Positions 42,618 through 51,001 of a stretch of 64,000 nt of DNA are shown here, piece after piece. Both the position numbers and the translations under genes were made by a program. Origin of the DNA: CALKHT01 sp964511575 (lineage in GTDB: Bacteria > Planctomycetota > Phycisphaerae > Phycisphaerales > Phycisphaeraceae); NCBI GenBank assembly GCA_964511575.1, contig CAZEFM010000002.1, positions 51,656 through 115,655 of the forward strand, in the 5' to 3' direction. Positions within the stretch are counted from its first letter, which is position 1. Each line of letters begins with the position of its first letter. The notes under the pieces are model-generated. The model was not told the origin of the DNA, did not search any database, and saw only the letters and a list, made by a program, of their open reading frames with translations.

Positions 42618-43016
42618 ATGAGCGACCCACGCGACAGCACCGACAAGCTGACCGTCACCTTCAACGAACAGGGACTCGTCCCCGCCATCGTCCAGGATGT
42701 CGAGGATGGGCGGGTCCTCATGGTGGGATGGATGAACGCCGAGGCGCTGGAACAGACCCTCCAGACCCGCAAAGCCACCTTCTTCTCCCGAAGCCGAAAC
42801 AAGATGTGGGTCAAGGGCGAAAGCTCCGGCCACATCCAGGAAGTTGTTGAGGCACGCGTCGACTGCGATCAGGACGTCATCCTCCTGCGTTGCCGAAGCC
42901 ACGGCCCGTGCTGCCACGCCGGCTACAAGAGCTGCTTCTACCGCACCATCGAAAACGGCGCCCTCCGGTTCGCCGACGAACGCGTCTTCGACCCCGAATC
43001 AGTCTACGGCAAGTGA
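42618..43016 (+). CDS. hisI: Phosphoribosyl-AMP cyclohydrolase
   Basis: Third step of histidine synthesis. 132 residues. Features are MVGWMNAEAL, the TRKATFFSRSRNKMWVKGE substrate segment and the zinc/Mg site VDCDQDVILLRCRSHGPCCHAGYKSCF-type cysteines near the C-terminus. It lacks the HisE domain, so that activity must be encoded elsewhere. ATG 42618 is preceded by CGGAGAG. Confidence 0.94.
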   Translation: MSDPRDSTDKLTVTFNEQGLVPAIVQDVEDGRVLMVGWMNAEALEQTLQTRKATFFSRSRNKMWVKGESSGHIQEVVEARVDCDQDVILLRCRSHGPCCHAGYKSCFYRTIENGALRFADERVFDPESVYGK

Positions 43017-43090
43017 TCCCGGGGGGCGGCGCGACACATCATGCCCGCCACGTCCAATCTTCACCACACGATCCGACGAAGATCACCACC

Positions 43091-44212
43091 ATGGCTAAAA
43101 AATCAGCACGCATCACCAACACGCCGCCCATCCTCCTGGACCGAATCCGAAAGCTCCAGCGGCGGCTGCGAAAGCTCCGCGTCGATGCACTCCTCGTCAC
43201 CAACCCCCGCGACATCCGCTACCTCACCAACTTCGTCGGCGACGACAGTTGGGCCATCGTTCAGGCCTCCGCCACCCGCGTTCACGTCCTGAGCGACTCC
43301 CGGTTCGATGAGCAGATCAGCATCGAAGCGCCCCACGTGATCGCCCACATGCGCAAAACCGGCCTGCCCGAGGAACTCGCCCGCGTCGCCGAGGAACACG
43401 GCATCGGTCGCATCGGCCTGCAGTCCGGCTACGTCACCCTCGCCACCCGCAAGGCGTTGGAAAAGAAGCTCGGCGCGAAGTACCTCAAGGATGTGGAAGA
43501 CGGCCTGCTGACGCAGCGTGCCATCAAGGACAAGACCGAGATCGCCGCCATCCGCAAGGCGGGCGAAATCCAGCAGGAAGCGTTCAAACGGCTGCTGCGC
43601 ACGCTCCGCGCGGGTCAGACCGAATACCAGATTGCCGCCCAGCTCGAATACGAAATGCGGATGCTCGGCGCGGACGGCCCCAGCTTCCCCACCATCGTTG
43701 CCGCCGGCGCCAACGCCAGCCTGCCTCACGCCATTCCGGGCAAGGCCAAGCTGCAGCGGAACAACATCCTCCTCATCGACTGGGGCGCCCGGTACAACGG
43801 CTACTGCTCCGACATGACCCGCGTCATCGCACTGGGCAAGATGCCGCCGAAGATCAGGGAAATCTACCAGATCGTGCTCGACGCCCAGCTTGCCGGCATC
43901 GCCGCCATCAAGCCCGGTGCGAGCCTCAAGGAAGTCGACGCCGCCGCGCGAAGCGTCATCGAACAGGCCGGCTACGGCGACTACTTCGGTCACGGGCTTG
44001 GCCACGGCCTGGGCCTGAACATCCACGAGCAGCCTTCGCTCGGCAAGCGCGTCAAAGGCGAACTCGAACCCGGCCACGTCGTCACCGTCGAACCGGGCAT
44101 CTACCTGCCGGGCATCGGCGGCGTCCGCATCGAGGACGACGTCCTGGTCACCGATCGCGGTCGAAAAGTCCTCACCAGTTTGCCCAAGGATTTGGATTCC
44201 GCGATGATCTGA
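43091..44212 (+). CDS. M24 family Xaa-Pro aminopeptidase
   Basis: 373 residues from ATG 43091. The N-terminal creatinase-like domain (LRVDALLVTNPRDIRYLTNF) precedes the pita-bread catalytic domain. Metal ligands: Asp in LIDWGARYNGYCSDMTR, His in GHGLGHGLGLNIHE, Glu in VEPGIYLPG and VRIEDDVLVT. Cleaves the N-terminal residue before proline. It lies 121 bases upstream of accB, an arrangement also found in other bacteria (pepP/efp/accBC region), though efp is absent here. Confidence 0.93.
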   Translation: MAKKSARITNTPPILLDRIRKLQRRLRKLRVDALLVTNPRDIRYLTNFVGDDSWAIVQASATRVHVLSDSRFDEQISIEAPHVIAHMRKTGLPEELARVAEEHGIGRIGLQSGYVTLATRKALEKKLGAKYLKDVEDGLLTQRAIKDKTEIAAIRKAGEIQQEAFKRLLRTLRAGQTEYQIAAQLEYEMRMLGADGPSFPTIVAAGANASLPHAIPGKAKLQRNNILLIDWGARYNGYCSDMTRVIALGKMPPKIREIYQIVLDAQLAGIAAIKPGASLKEVDAAARSVIEQAGYGDYFGHGLGHGLGLNIHEQPSLGKRVKGELEPGHVVTVEPGIYLPGIGGVRIEDDVLVTDRGRKVLTSLPKDLDSAMI

Positions 44213-44333
44213 CCGTGTCGACGTGCCATCGCACTCTTCGCCGCAACGTCGTCCGCAGCGTCCCCTGAACCGGGGGCGTTCGCATGGGCTCGCGTCGCGG
44301 CACAACATCAACCCTGAATCACAGACCACCATC

Positions 44334-44801
44334 ATGACCGATCTGAAAACGCTCAAGCAATTGATTCGCCTGATGGTCGAGAACGACCTGACGGAACTGG
44401 ATCTCGAAGGCGAGGGCGAAAAAGTGAAGCTCAAACGCGGCAGCGGGTCGCCTCAGGTGCAACTCGTCGCGCCCGCCAACGCCGCCATTCCCGCCGCCGC
44501 AGCCCCCGCGCCTGCCGCCGGAACCCCCTCCACCGATGCCAAGACCAGCGACGCGGATGCGGGACTCGTTCCCATTCCCAGCCCCATGGTCGGCACGTTC
44601 TACGCCGCCCCCAGCCCCGACGCCAAGCCCTTCGTCTCCGTCGGCGACAAGGTCGGCCCCGAAACCGTCGTCTGCATCGTCGAAGCCATGAAGGTCTTCA
44701 ACGAAATCAAAGCCGAACTCTCCGGCACCATCGAAAAGGTCCTCGTCGAAAGCGGCCAAAGCGTCGAGTTCGGCCAACCCCTCTTCATGGTCAAACCGTA
44801 A
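44334..44801 (+). CDS. accB: Biotin carboxyl carrier protein of acetyl-CoA carboxylase
   Basis: 155 residues. The N-terminal helical part (DLKTLKQLIRLMVENDLTEL) is followed by an Ala/Pro-rich linker (44-80) and the biotinyl domain: PSPMVGTFYAAPSPD, then VEAMKVFNEI with the biotin-accepting Lys at about 120. It carries the carboxyl group between AccC and the transferase for fatty acid synthesis. A repeat element separates it from accC. Confidence 0.95.
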   Translation: MTDLKTLKQLIRLMVENDLTELDLEGEGEKVKLKRGSGSPQVQLVAPANAAIPAAAAPAPAAGTPSTDAKTSDADAGLVPIPSPMVGTFYAAPSPDAKPFVSVGDKVGPETVVCIVEAMKVFNEIKAELSGTIEKVLVESGQSVEFGQPLFMVKP

Positions 44802-44808
44802 TGCCCGT

Positions 44809-44955
44809 AGCCACGGATGAACACGGATACACACAGATGAAGGCTCAGAGCGGAGCCATGCGCCCGCATTCGAATTGACTTTCACTGCCTTCATCCGTGT
44901 TCATACGTGTTCATCTGTGGCTCATTCCCTCGCGTTCCGTCCATCTGTGGCTAAA
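44809..44955. repeat. AGCCACAGATGAA inverted-repeat element, copy B
   Basis: Left arm 44809-44845 (AGCCACGGATGAACACGGAT...), right arm 44890-44923 ending TTCATCTGTGGCTC, plus a third half-copy CATCTGTGGCTAAAAC up to 44955. The arms are near-complementary, so the transcript between accB and accC could form a long hairpin. It ends 4 bases before accC. Confidence 0.7.
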
Positions 44956-44958
44956 ACA

Positions 44959-46302
44959 ATGTTCTCCCGTATCCTCATAGCGAACCGTGGTGAAATCGCG
45001 TTGCGCATCATTCGCGCCGCACGCGAGCTGGGCATCGAGTCCGTCGCCGTCTACTCCACCGCCGACAAGGACTCCGCCCACGTGCGCATGGCCGACCAGG
45101 CGATCTGCATCGGCCCGCCGCCCGCCTCCGAAAGCTACCTCAACATCCCCGCCATCATCGCCGCCGCCGAAGTCGCCAACGTCGACGCCATCCATCCCGG
45201 CTACGGCTTCCTCGCCGAAAACGCCCACTTCGCCGAGGTCTGCCGATCGTGCAACATCGAGTTCATCGGCCCCAGCGTCGACGCCATGCGCGCCCTGGGC
45301 GACAAGGTCCAGTGCAAGCAGCTTGCCATCAGGAGCAAAGTGCCCACCAGCCCCGGCTCCAAGGGCAAAATCACCAACGAGGATGAAGCGGTCAAGATCG
45401 CCCGCGGCATCGGCTACCCCGTCATCATCAAGGCGGCGGCCGGCGGCGGCGGACGCGGCATGCGCGTCGCCCATAACGACATCTCCCTCCGCTCCGGCCT
45501 CCACTCCGCCATGGCCGAGGCGGACGCCGCCTTCGGCGACGCCACCGTCTACATCGAAAAGTTCATCGAACACGCCCGACACGTCGAAGTCCAGATCATC
45601 GGCGACCAGCACGGCAACGTCGTCCACCTCTTCGAACGCGACTGCACCATGCAGCGCCGCCACCAGAAGCTCATCGAAGAAGCGCCCTGCCCCGTGCTCA
45701 ACGACAACCAGCGCGACGAACTGTGCAAGGCAGCCGTCCGGCTCGCCAAGGCGGCCGGCTACTACTCCGCCGGCACCGTCGAGTTCCTCATGGATGGCGA
45801 CCGCAACTTCTACCTCATGGAAGTCAACACGCGCGTCCAGGTCGAACACCCCGTCACCGAAATGATCACCGGCGTCGACATCGTCAAAACCCAGATCCGC
45901 GTCGCGGCAGGCGAAAAGCTCGGCTTGACCCAGAAGCAGATCAAGTGCAACGGTCACGCCATCGAGGTGCGCATCAACGCCGAGGACCCGGCACGCAACT
46001 TCGCGCCGTCGCCCGGCCGCATCGAGCTGTTCGACCCGCCGGGCGGTCTGGGCGTCCGCGTCGATTCCCACTGCTACAGCGGCTACAGCGTTCCGCCCAA
46101 CTACGACTCGATGATCGCCAAGCTCATCGCCCACCAGCCGACCCGTGACGAGGCCATCGCCACCATCCGCCGCGCGCTGGGCGAGTTCCGCATCGAGCCG
46201 ATCAAGACGACCATCCCGCTGCACGACCGCCTCATGCGCAACGGCAACTTCGTCGCCAGCACCGTCGACATCCACTTCGTCGAACGTCTCCTGGAGAAGT
46301 AA
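44959..46302 (+). CDS. accC: Acetyl-CoA carboxylase, biotin carboxylase subunit
   Basis: 447 residues from ATG 44959. MFSRILIANRGEIALRIIRAA is the standard start. The ATP-grasp domain has IIKAAAGGGGRGMRV, EKFIEHARHVEVQIIGD and the catalytic ERDCTMQRRHQKLIEEAP, then FLMEVNTRVQVEHPVTE-type residues. Carboxylates biotin on AccB. There is no normal Shine-Dalgarno because the repeat element reaches to within 4 bases, so translation may depend on the upstream hairpin or on accB. Confidence 0.96.
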   Translation: MFSRILIANRGEIALRIIRAARELGIESVAVYSTADKDSAHVRMADQAICIGPPPASESYLNIPAIIAAAEVANVDAIHPGYGFLAENAHFAEVCRSCNIEFIGPSVDAMRALGDKVQCKQLAIRSKVPTSPGSKGKITNEDEAVKIARGIGYPVIIKAAAGGGGRGMRVAHNDISLRSGLHSAMAEADAAFGDATVYIEKFIEHARHVEVQIIGDQHGNVVHLFERDCTMQRRHQKLIEEAPCPVLNDNQRDELCKAAVRLAKAAGYYSAGTVEFLMDGDRNFYLMEVNTRVQVEHPVTEMITGVDIVKTQIRVAAGEKLGLTQKQIKCNGHAIEVRINAEDPARNFAPSPGRIELFDPPGGLGVRVDSHCYSGYSVPPNYDSMIAKLIAHQPTRDEAIATIRRALGEFRIEPIKTTIPLHDRLMRNGNFVASTVDIHFVERLLEK

Positions 46303-46462
46303 GCCGCGCGGCACCCAATCCACCGGATCCCCTCGGCGTGGTCGCTTCAGCGAACCACGTGGTTTCCCGCGCGCCCAAACGAGATGTAGCAAAAACGAAC
46401 CGCAACCCGGGCAGGACTGACCGTCCGCCCTCCGCGCAGGTTCTGGTGTGGAAAGGGAAAAG

Positions 46463-46537
46463 GGTGAGCGAGGGGATTCGAACCCCCGACCCCCGCGACC
46501 ACAACGCGGTGCTCTAACCAACTGAGCTACGCTCACC
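46463..46537 (-). tRNA. tRNA-His (GTG anticodon)
   Basis: Minus strand. The acceptor stem GTGAGCG/CGCTCAC carries the extra G-1 (46537) opposite discriminator C73 (46463), diagnostic of tRNA-His. The D arm, the anticodon loop TTGTGGT with anticodon GTG between CCGCG and CGCGG, and the T loop GTTCGAATC are all intact. CCA is not encoded. Confidence 0.96.
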
Positions 46538-46735
46538 ATGGGGTCGGCGTCGTTTCGGGAACGACTGCGCGGAAGATTAGAGGGCAAACGCCACGGTGTC
46601 AACCAGCCCACTAATCCACAACGCCTCATCCGATCCCCGGCACACCCTCTCACGTGCCATCCTCCGCCACGAAGCGGTCGCTTCAGCACCCCACGTCCTC
46701 CCGCCGGGAAATCGTGTTTCCCCCGACCCGCGCTT

Positions 46736-46764
46736 TTGCCCGCGAAGCCAAATCTCGCTAAGAT
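46736..46764 (+). promoter_or_regulatory. Putative promoter of rpsF operon
   Basis: TTGCCC (46736-46741), 17-base spacer, TAAGAT (46759-46764), 107 bases upstream of rpsF. The long leader could hold an autoregulatory structure, but none was recognised. Confidence 0.45.
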
Positions 46765-46871
46765 CATCGGTTTCTACCTGTCCGGCCCGTCCAGATCGCG
46801 GGTCCGGCGTCCTGATGACCGGCGGAACGGTTTCGTCGGCAGGACCACCGGGCAGGCAAGGAGTTGGTCCC

Positions 46872-47348
46872 ATGGCAGACGCCAAAGTCAGTCTCTACGA
46901 AGGTTTGTTCCTTCTCAATCCCGCAACGACCTCCAGCGACTTCGCCGGTGCCGTCGAACACGTTCGCAACTTCTTCACCCGCGCCAACGCCGAGCTTGTC
47001 GTGCTGCGCAAGTGGGAAGAACGCCGCCTCGCCTACGAAATCGAGGGCCAGAAGCGCGGCACGTATCTGCTGGCTTACTTCCGAGCGCCCGGTTCCGCCA
47101 TCTCGCACATCGAACGCGACGTCAACCTCTCCGAGAAGGTGATGCGCGTGATGATGCTCAAGGCCGACCACATCGGCGACGTGGAGCTGGAACTGGCCGC
47201 CCGCGATGCGGACCTGTCGCTGGAGTCGAAGCTTCGCAGCGGTACGACCGGTGAAGCCGAAGCCGCTCCCGCCAGGGAAGCGCAGCCCGAGCAGACCAGC
47301 GAAGCCGAGCAGCCCGCTGAGGCCTCCGAGGCCGCCAGCCAGGGCTAA
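46872..47348 (+). CDS. rpsF: 30S ribosomal protein S6
   Basis: 158 residues from ATG 46872. The S6 fold spans the first 100 residues (YEGLFLLNPATT, LVVLRKWEERRLAYEIEGQKRGTY, VNLSEKVMRVMML). The last 40 residues form an Ala/Glu/Gln-rich tail longer than usual. Binds 16S rRNA with S18. It begins the rpsF-ssb-rplI operon. Confidence 0.94.
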   Translation: MADAKVSLYEGLFLLNPATTSSDFAGAVEHVRNFFTRANAELVVLRKWEERRLAYEIEGQKRGTYLLAYFRAPGSAISHIERDVNLSEKVMRVMMLKADHIGDVELELAARDADLSLESKLRSGTTGEAEAAPAREAQPEQTSEAEQPAEASEAASQG

Positions 47349-47429
47349 GGATGCTTTCCCGTGTCGGCGGGGACCGGTCGCTGACCCGCCCGCCGATCCG
47401 CCGCGGAATCCTCTGCAAGGTCGACGATT

Positions 47430-47906
47430 ATGCCGAACCTCAACCGCGTCTTTCTGATGGGCAACCTGACGCGCGACCCCGAGTTGCGCTACACGCCCAA
47501 CAACACCGCGATCGCCAAGCTTGGCCTCGCGGTCAATCGCCGCTGGCGCAACCAGCAGGGCGAGGACCAGGAAGAGACGACCTTCGTCGATTGCGAAGCC
47601 TGGGGACGCACCGCCGAGGTGCTCAACCAGTACCTGCGCAAGGGCCGGCCGGTCTTCATCGAAGGTCGACTCAAGCTCGATCAATGGCAGGACAAGGAAG
47701 GCAACAACCGCTCCAAGCTGCACGTCGTTGTCGAGAGCTTCCAGTTCATCGACTCGCGCGGCGGACCGGGCGGTGACAACGAAGGCGGCGGATACAACCC
47801 GCCTCAACAGCAACAGCGGCGACCGGCGCCACGATCCGCGCCGCCACCGTCCAACTATAACCCCGACCCCCATCAGGCGGTCGAAGAAGGCGACATCCCC
47901 TTCTGA
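47430..47906 (+). CDS. ssb: Single-stranded DNA-binding protein
   Basis: 158 residues. OB-fold: NRVFLMGNLTRDPELRYTP, VNRRWRNQQGE, TTFVDCEAWGRTAEVLNQYL, KGRPVFIEGRLKLDQWQDKEG. A Gly/Gln/Pro-rich linker leads to the acidic tip EEGDIPF used for partner binding. It lies between rpsF and rplI, as expected. Confidence 0.96.
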   Translation: MPNLNRVFLMGNLTRDPELRYTPNNTAIAKLGLAVNRRWRNQQGEDQEETTFVDCEAWGRTAEVLNQYLRKGRPVFIEGRLKLDQWQDKEGNNRSKLHVVVESFQFIDSRGGPGGDNEGGGYNPPQQQQRRPAPRSAPPPSNYNPDPHQAVEEGDIPF

Positions 47907-47954
47907 GCACACGGCCCGGGCGCCAACCGCTCGGCCGATCACGAGACCAATACC

Positions 47955-48488
47955 ATGAAGACGATCGAACTGCTTTTGACGGAAAACGTGGACAACCTGG
48001 GCATCGTGGGCGATGTCGTCAAGGTTCGTCCGGGCTATGCCCGCAACTACCTCCTGCCGCACAACAAGGCGACCGTGCCCACTCCCAACGCCATCGCCCG
48101 GCTGGCCGAGCGACGCAAGCAGGTGGAGGAAGAACTTCGCCAGCTCCGCGCCCAGCAGGAAGCCCTCATCCAGAAGCTCGAAGGCTTCGAGCTGACCATG
48201 GAACGTGCCGCCAACGAGCAGGGCGTTCTCTTCGGCGGCGTGTCGCAGCACGACATCGCCGAGGCGCTGCGTGCCGAAGGCTTCGCCGTCGAAGATCGCC
48301 ACGTCCGCATCGGCGAGCAGATCAAGCGTCTGGACAGCTACGAGATCCCCATCCAGCTCGCCAAGGACCTGCACACCGAAATCAAGCTGTGGGTCGTCAG
48401 CGACCGTCCACTGGAGCACGAAGAAGAAACGGGCGAAGGTGAAGGCGAAACCGAAGCCGCCGAAGCCCCCGCCGAATCCGAAGCCTGA
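47955..48488 (+). CDS. rplI: 50S ribosomal protein L9
   Basis: 177 residues. The N-terminal L9 domain has ELLLTENVDNLGIVGDVVKVRPGYARNYLLP-type features, then a long helix (LAERRKQVEEELRQLRAQQ) and a C-terminal domain with LFGGVSQHDIAEAL. The acidic C-terminal tail (EEETGEGEGETEA) is an extension. rpsR, usually between ssb and rplI, is absent here. A terminator follows. Confidence 0.95.
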   Translation: MKTIELLLTENVDNLGIVGDVVKVRPGYARNYLLPHNKATVPTPNAIARLAERRKQVEEELRQLRAQQEALIQKLEGFELTMERAANEQGVLFGGVSQHDIAEALRAEGFAVEDRHVRIGEQIKRLDSYEIPIQLAKDLHTEIKLWVVSDRPLEHEEETGEGEGETEAAEAPAESEA

Positions 48489-48516
48489 GATTCGCCCCCA
48501 CAAGTCAACCAACACC

Positions 48517-48563
48517 AAAGCAGCCTCAGGGCAGCGCCCATGCGTCCCCCTGAGGCTGCTTTT
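48517..48563 (+). terminator. Rho-independent terminator of rpsF-ssb-rplI operon
   Basis: AAAGCAGCCTCAGGG (48517-48531) pairs with CCCTGAGGCTGCTTT (48548-48562), an exact 15-base stem, then a T and TCTC. Confidence 0.85.
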
Positions 48564-48725
48564 CTCATGCGCCATACCACTCTCCTTTCAGAGAGTTCGC
48601 ATACGAAATGTGTTGCAGTAATGCGTCGATCATGACAAACGATGGGATCGTCCGCTCGGCTCGGCTGGAACCGTCCACGCGATGAACGGCGGAACGTTCG
48701 GTTGCGCGGGGTCCACAGGGAGACA

Positions 48726-49008
48726 TGTCACCCCTGGAAAAAATACCGCTTCTCCATCCTCCTCATAAATATATGTTTTCGCCTGACTTAGGATTATTTG
48801 CAGCGATGTCGCCCGGGTGACAAAGACGACATTCTTGGGAGCCCTAAAATCGTAAACTGTGTTTTATTATTGACTTATCGTTATGAGTGGATGTCACCCC
48901 CTGTCGCCCCCCCCAAAGTGGCGTCGACGTTAATAAGCACTTTACCAACAGGGGATAACGCGAATAAGCGGGAAACGAGGAGGGGACAAGGAATGTGGCG
49001 GGGCGACA
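48726..49008. repeat. TGTC[A/G]CCC motif cluster, copy 2
   Basis: Five motif occurrences in about 280 bases. At 48808-48823 TGTCGCCC is directly followed by GGGTGACA, a 16-base palindrome with one mismatch, and then AAAGACGACATTCTT to 48837, matching the unit at 19501-19530. Confidence 0.5.
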
Positions 49009-49241
49009 TTCAGGTGTGTGTGAGGCATGAGGTATGTCGGGGTTGTGTGGGGCAACCACATACCCTAATTTTATCCAATAATATTTAACGATCAAGTGTC
49101 GGCGGATGATGAGCGCCGCCGATTGAACGAAGTGTGGAAAGGAGGCTGGACGTTGCGTGCAGCGCGAACGAGCGAGGCCTCCGTGTGGTGGAGGCGCGCG
49201 CGGCGGTGGTTCTAACGGCCAATGTGCAGCTGCGCCGGAAC

Positions 49242-49265
49242 CGGTGGTGGACGGGGCCACCACCG
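49242..49265 (-). terminator. Hairpin after cassette 2
   Basis: CGGTGGTGG and CCACCACCG form a 9-base perfect stem with a 6-base loop, 13 bases past the pseudopilin stop on the minus strand. There is no T tract, so termination is uncertain. Confidence 0.35.
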
Positions 49266-49277
49266 AGTGGGGGCGGT

Positions 49278-50063
49278 TTACCAGTTCAGGACGACGTTGT
49301 CGATGCGTTCGAACTGTTGGTGCCATTCCAGGTTCCACAGTTCGCCCTTTTCGAGGTAGCGGGCGGAGCCGTCCTCGAAGGCCATGTTGATGCCCGCGTT
49401 GTGGCGGTTCATGGTGAAGCGGCCCATGTCATACGTCCACTGCTGCGGGTTGGTGTCGTTCCAGTTCTGCGCGACGATGGCGCCCATCGTGGTGCCGCTG
49501 GGCAGGTCGTAGGGGTTGCCTCCCCACCAGGCGCAGTCGCCGAAGAGCGGCACGCGCGTGGGCATCTTGGAGATGCCGACGCGGCGGAAGTGCCACGTGG
49601 GCTGGCCGCGCCACCCGTTTTCAAATGGGTGGGGCGGCTTGGGCAGGTCGTTGATCCAGTGATTGATGCCGTAGCTTCCGTAGTTGTCCTCCTCGAAGTG
49701 GCCGGCGGGGTCGGGCCCCCATTTGTAGAACGTGCCGCCGTAGCGCCGGGGCGACTCGGCGAGGCTGCGTTCCTCCGTGGCGACGGGGCAGAGCCGTGCC
49801 GCGTTGGAGCCGTTGGAATAGTCATCCAGGACGTGCATCCAGGGGATCTTGCCGGCGTCGTCGATGAGGTAGGTGTCCTGGTTCTCGTTGGCGTGGGTCT
49901 GGAGCATGACCGCCCACTGCCGCAGGTTGGAAAGGCACTGCGTGGCCTGGCCCGCCGCTCGGGCGCGACCCAGTGCCGGGAGAAGCAGTGCGATAAGCAG
50001 AGCGATGATCGAAATCACCACGAGCAGTTCGATCAACGTGAAACCATGTCGCAAACGTTTCAT
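49278..50063 (-). CDS. Prepilin-type protein with H-X9-DG motif (cassette 2)
   Basis: 261 residues from ATG 50063, preceded by GGAG at 6 bases. Processing site G7|FTLIELLVVI with Glu at mature position 5, followed by the hydrophobic helix. The C-terminal region has HNAGINMAFEDGS, the H-X9-DG signature. Long aromatic loops (WGPDPAGHFEE, NGWRGQPTWHFRRVG) are typical. It is the last gene of cassette 2, in the same position as the homologue at 4132. Confidence 0.86.
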   Translation of the reverse strand: MKRLRHGFTLIELLVVISIIALLIALLLPALGRARAAGQATQCLSNLRQWAVMLQTHANENQDTYLIDDAGKIPWMHVLDDYSNGSNAARLCPVATEERSLAESPRRYGGTFYKWGPDPAGHFEEDNYGSYGINHWINDLPKPPHPFENGWRGQPTWHFRRVGISKMPTRVPLFGDCAWWGGNPYDLPSGTTMGAIVAQNWNDTNPQQWTYDMGRFTMNRHNAGINMAFEDGSARYLEKGELWNLEWHQQFERIDNVVLNW

Positions 50064-50214
50064 GTCCATCTCCAGGACGAATGTTTCGCGATCGCCAATT
50101 GGCGGGAACAAACTGTCGCCCATCGGTGATGGTGAGGAGTCAACCACGCGAACGACTCCTCCGCGACAACGCATGAGAACGAATCAGAGGATCAGACTGG
50201 CGGCTCTGTCTGCA

Positions 50215-50940
50215 TCAACGCGAGCGGCGTCGACGCAGCATGAGCAGCGCACCGGCGCCCATCAACGCGGCCGAGGCGGGCTCGGGAACTTCCACGGCGG
50301 TGATGTGGACCGCGGCGACGCCGTACGAACCACCACCCGCCCGGGCGAACCCGATCACCAGATTGCCCGCGCCGTCCGTGCTGACTTCGTCGAACGCCAG
50401 GGGGGACAACACGTTGTCCGCACGGAACGTGTTGTAGGTCTGCGATTGTGAAAGGTCGCCGATGGTAACGACCACTTCGTGGTTCTGGTTGGCCGGTCCG
50501 GTGGCGAGCACCAGCACGTTGTAGCGCATGTTGTTGCTCAGGCCGCTGAAGGTGACGGTGATCGGGCTGGAGGACCAGACGCCGTCATTGAAGGACAGAT
50601 CGGAGAACGGGGTGCCGGTATAGTCGCCGACGCCCGCACCGCCGAAACCGAGATTGGCTTCGCCCATCGCGCTGGAATTGTCCGCACCGTTGCGCGTACC
50701 GCCCACCTGAATCGTCAGCCCGGCGACGACGTTGCCCGCCGTGTCGATGGCGTTCTCGATGGTCACGTTGCGGTCGGTGATGTTGAAGTTGACTTCCGCT
50801 CCCGCGCCGGGCGTGTTTGGACCTTCGGCGAAGTCAAGGCCGACACTCTGTCCCGGCACCAGTGCCGCCTGTGTTGTTCCGGCGAAAGCCATCGCCACCG
50901 CAGCCGCCAATCCCCAACCAATGGTTCGCTTCGTGTTCAT
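50215..50940 (-). CDS. PEP-CTERM sorting-signal protein (cassette 2)
   Basis: 241 residues with AAGGGAG before the ATG. Signal peptide about 1-26 (GTTQA|A). A beta-rich domain follows (VNFNITDRNVTIENAID, ITVTFSGLSNNMRYNVLVL). The complete PEP-CTERM ends the protein: VPEPASAALMGAGALL and RRRRSR. The middle part shares a general plan with the cassette 3 protein at 62524 (a Tyr-rich YNVLVLA / YYVQVWY strand). It lies between the FecR gene and the pseudopilin gene. Confidence 0.84.
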   Translation of the reverse strand: MNTKRTIGWGLAAAVAMAFAGTTQAALVPGQSVGLDFAEGPNTPGAGAEVNFNITDRNVTIENAIDTAGNVVAGLTIQVGGTRNGADNSSAMGEANLGFGGAGVGDYTGTPFSDLSFNDGVWSSSPITVTFSGLSNNMRYNVLVLATGPANQNHEVVVTIGDLSQSQTYNTFRADNVLSPLAFDEVSTDGAGNLVIGFARAGGGSYGVAAVHITAVEVPEPASAALMGAGALLMLRRRRSR

Positions 50941-50984
50941 TGTTCATCTCCCTTGGGTGAAATGAGTGTGAGTGATACATCCAT

Positions 50985-51001
50985 GCACGATGGTGTCGTG
51001 C
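50985..51001. promoter_or_regulatory. Inverted repeat upstream of cassette 2 PEP-CTERM gene
   Basis: GCACGA (50985-50990) and TCGTGC (50996-51001), spacer 5, exactly between the FecR stop (51002) and the PEP-CTERM start (50940). Short, so only a candidate operator or mRNA hairpin. Confidence 0.3.

Larger units (their letters stand above)
48564..49277. other. Intergenic AT-rich region with repeat motifs, no gene seen
   Basis: About 700 bases without a supported gene. From about 48740 to 49090 it is clearly more AT-rich than its surroundings (for example TAAATATATG near 48768 and AATAATATTTAA near 49078). It contains TGTCACCCC at 48726, TGTCGCCC at 48808, TGTCACCC at 48893, TGTCGCCC at 48903 and the inverted GGGCGACA at 49001. 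A short open frame at 48798-49088 has no ribosome-binding site and no protein-like composition. Confidence 0.5.

Noticed and set aside
46303..46462. Additional tRNA next to tRNA-His
   Set aside because: No second cloverleaf or T-loop sequence was found on either strand.
48798..49088. Open frame of 96 codons in the AT-rich island
   Set aside because: No ribosome-binding site, low-complexity translation and overlap with repeat motifs; not supportable as a gene.
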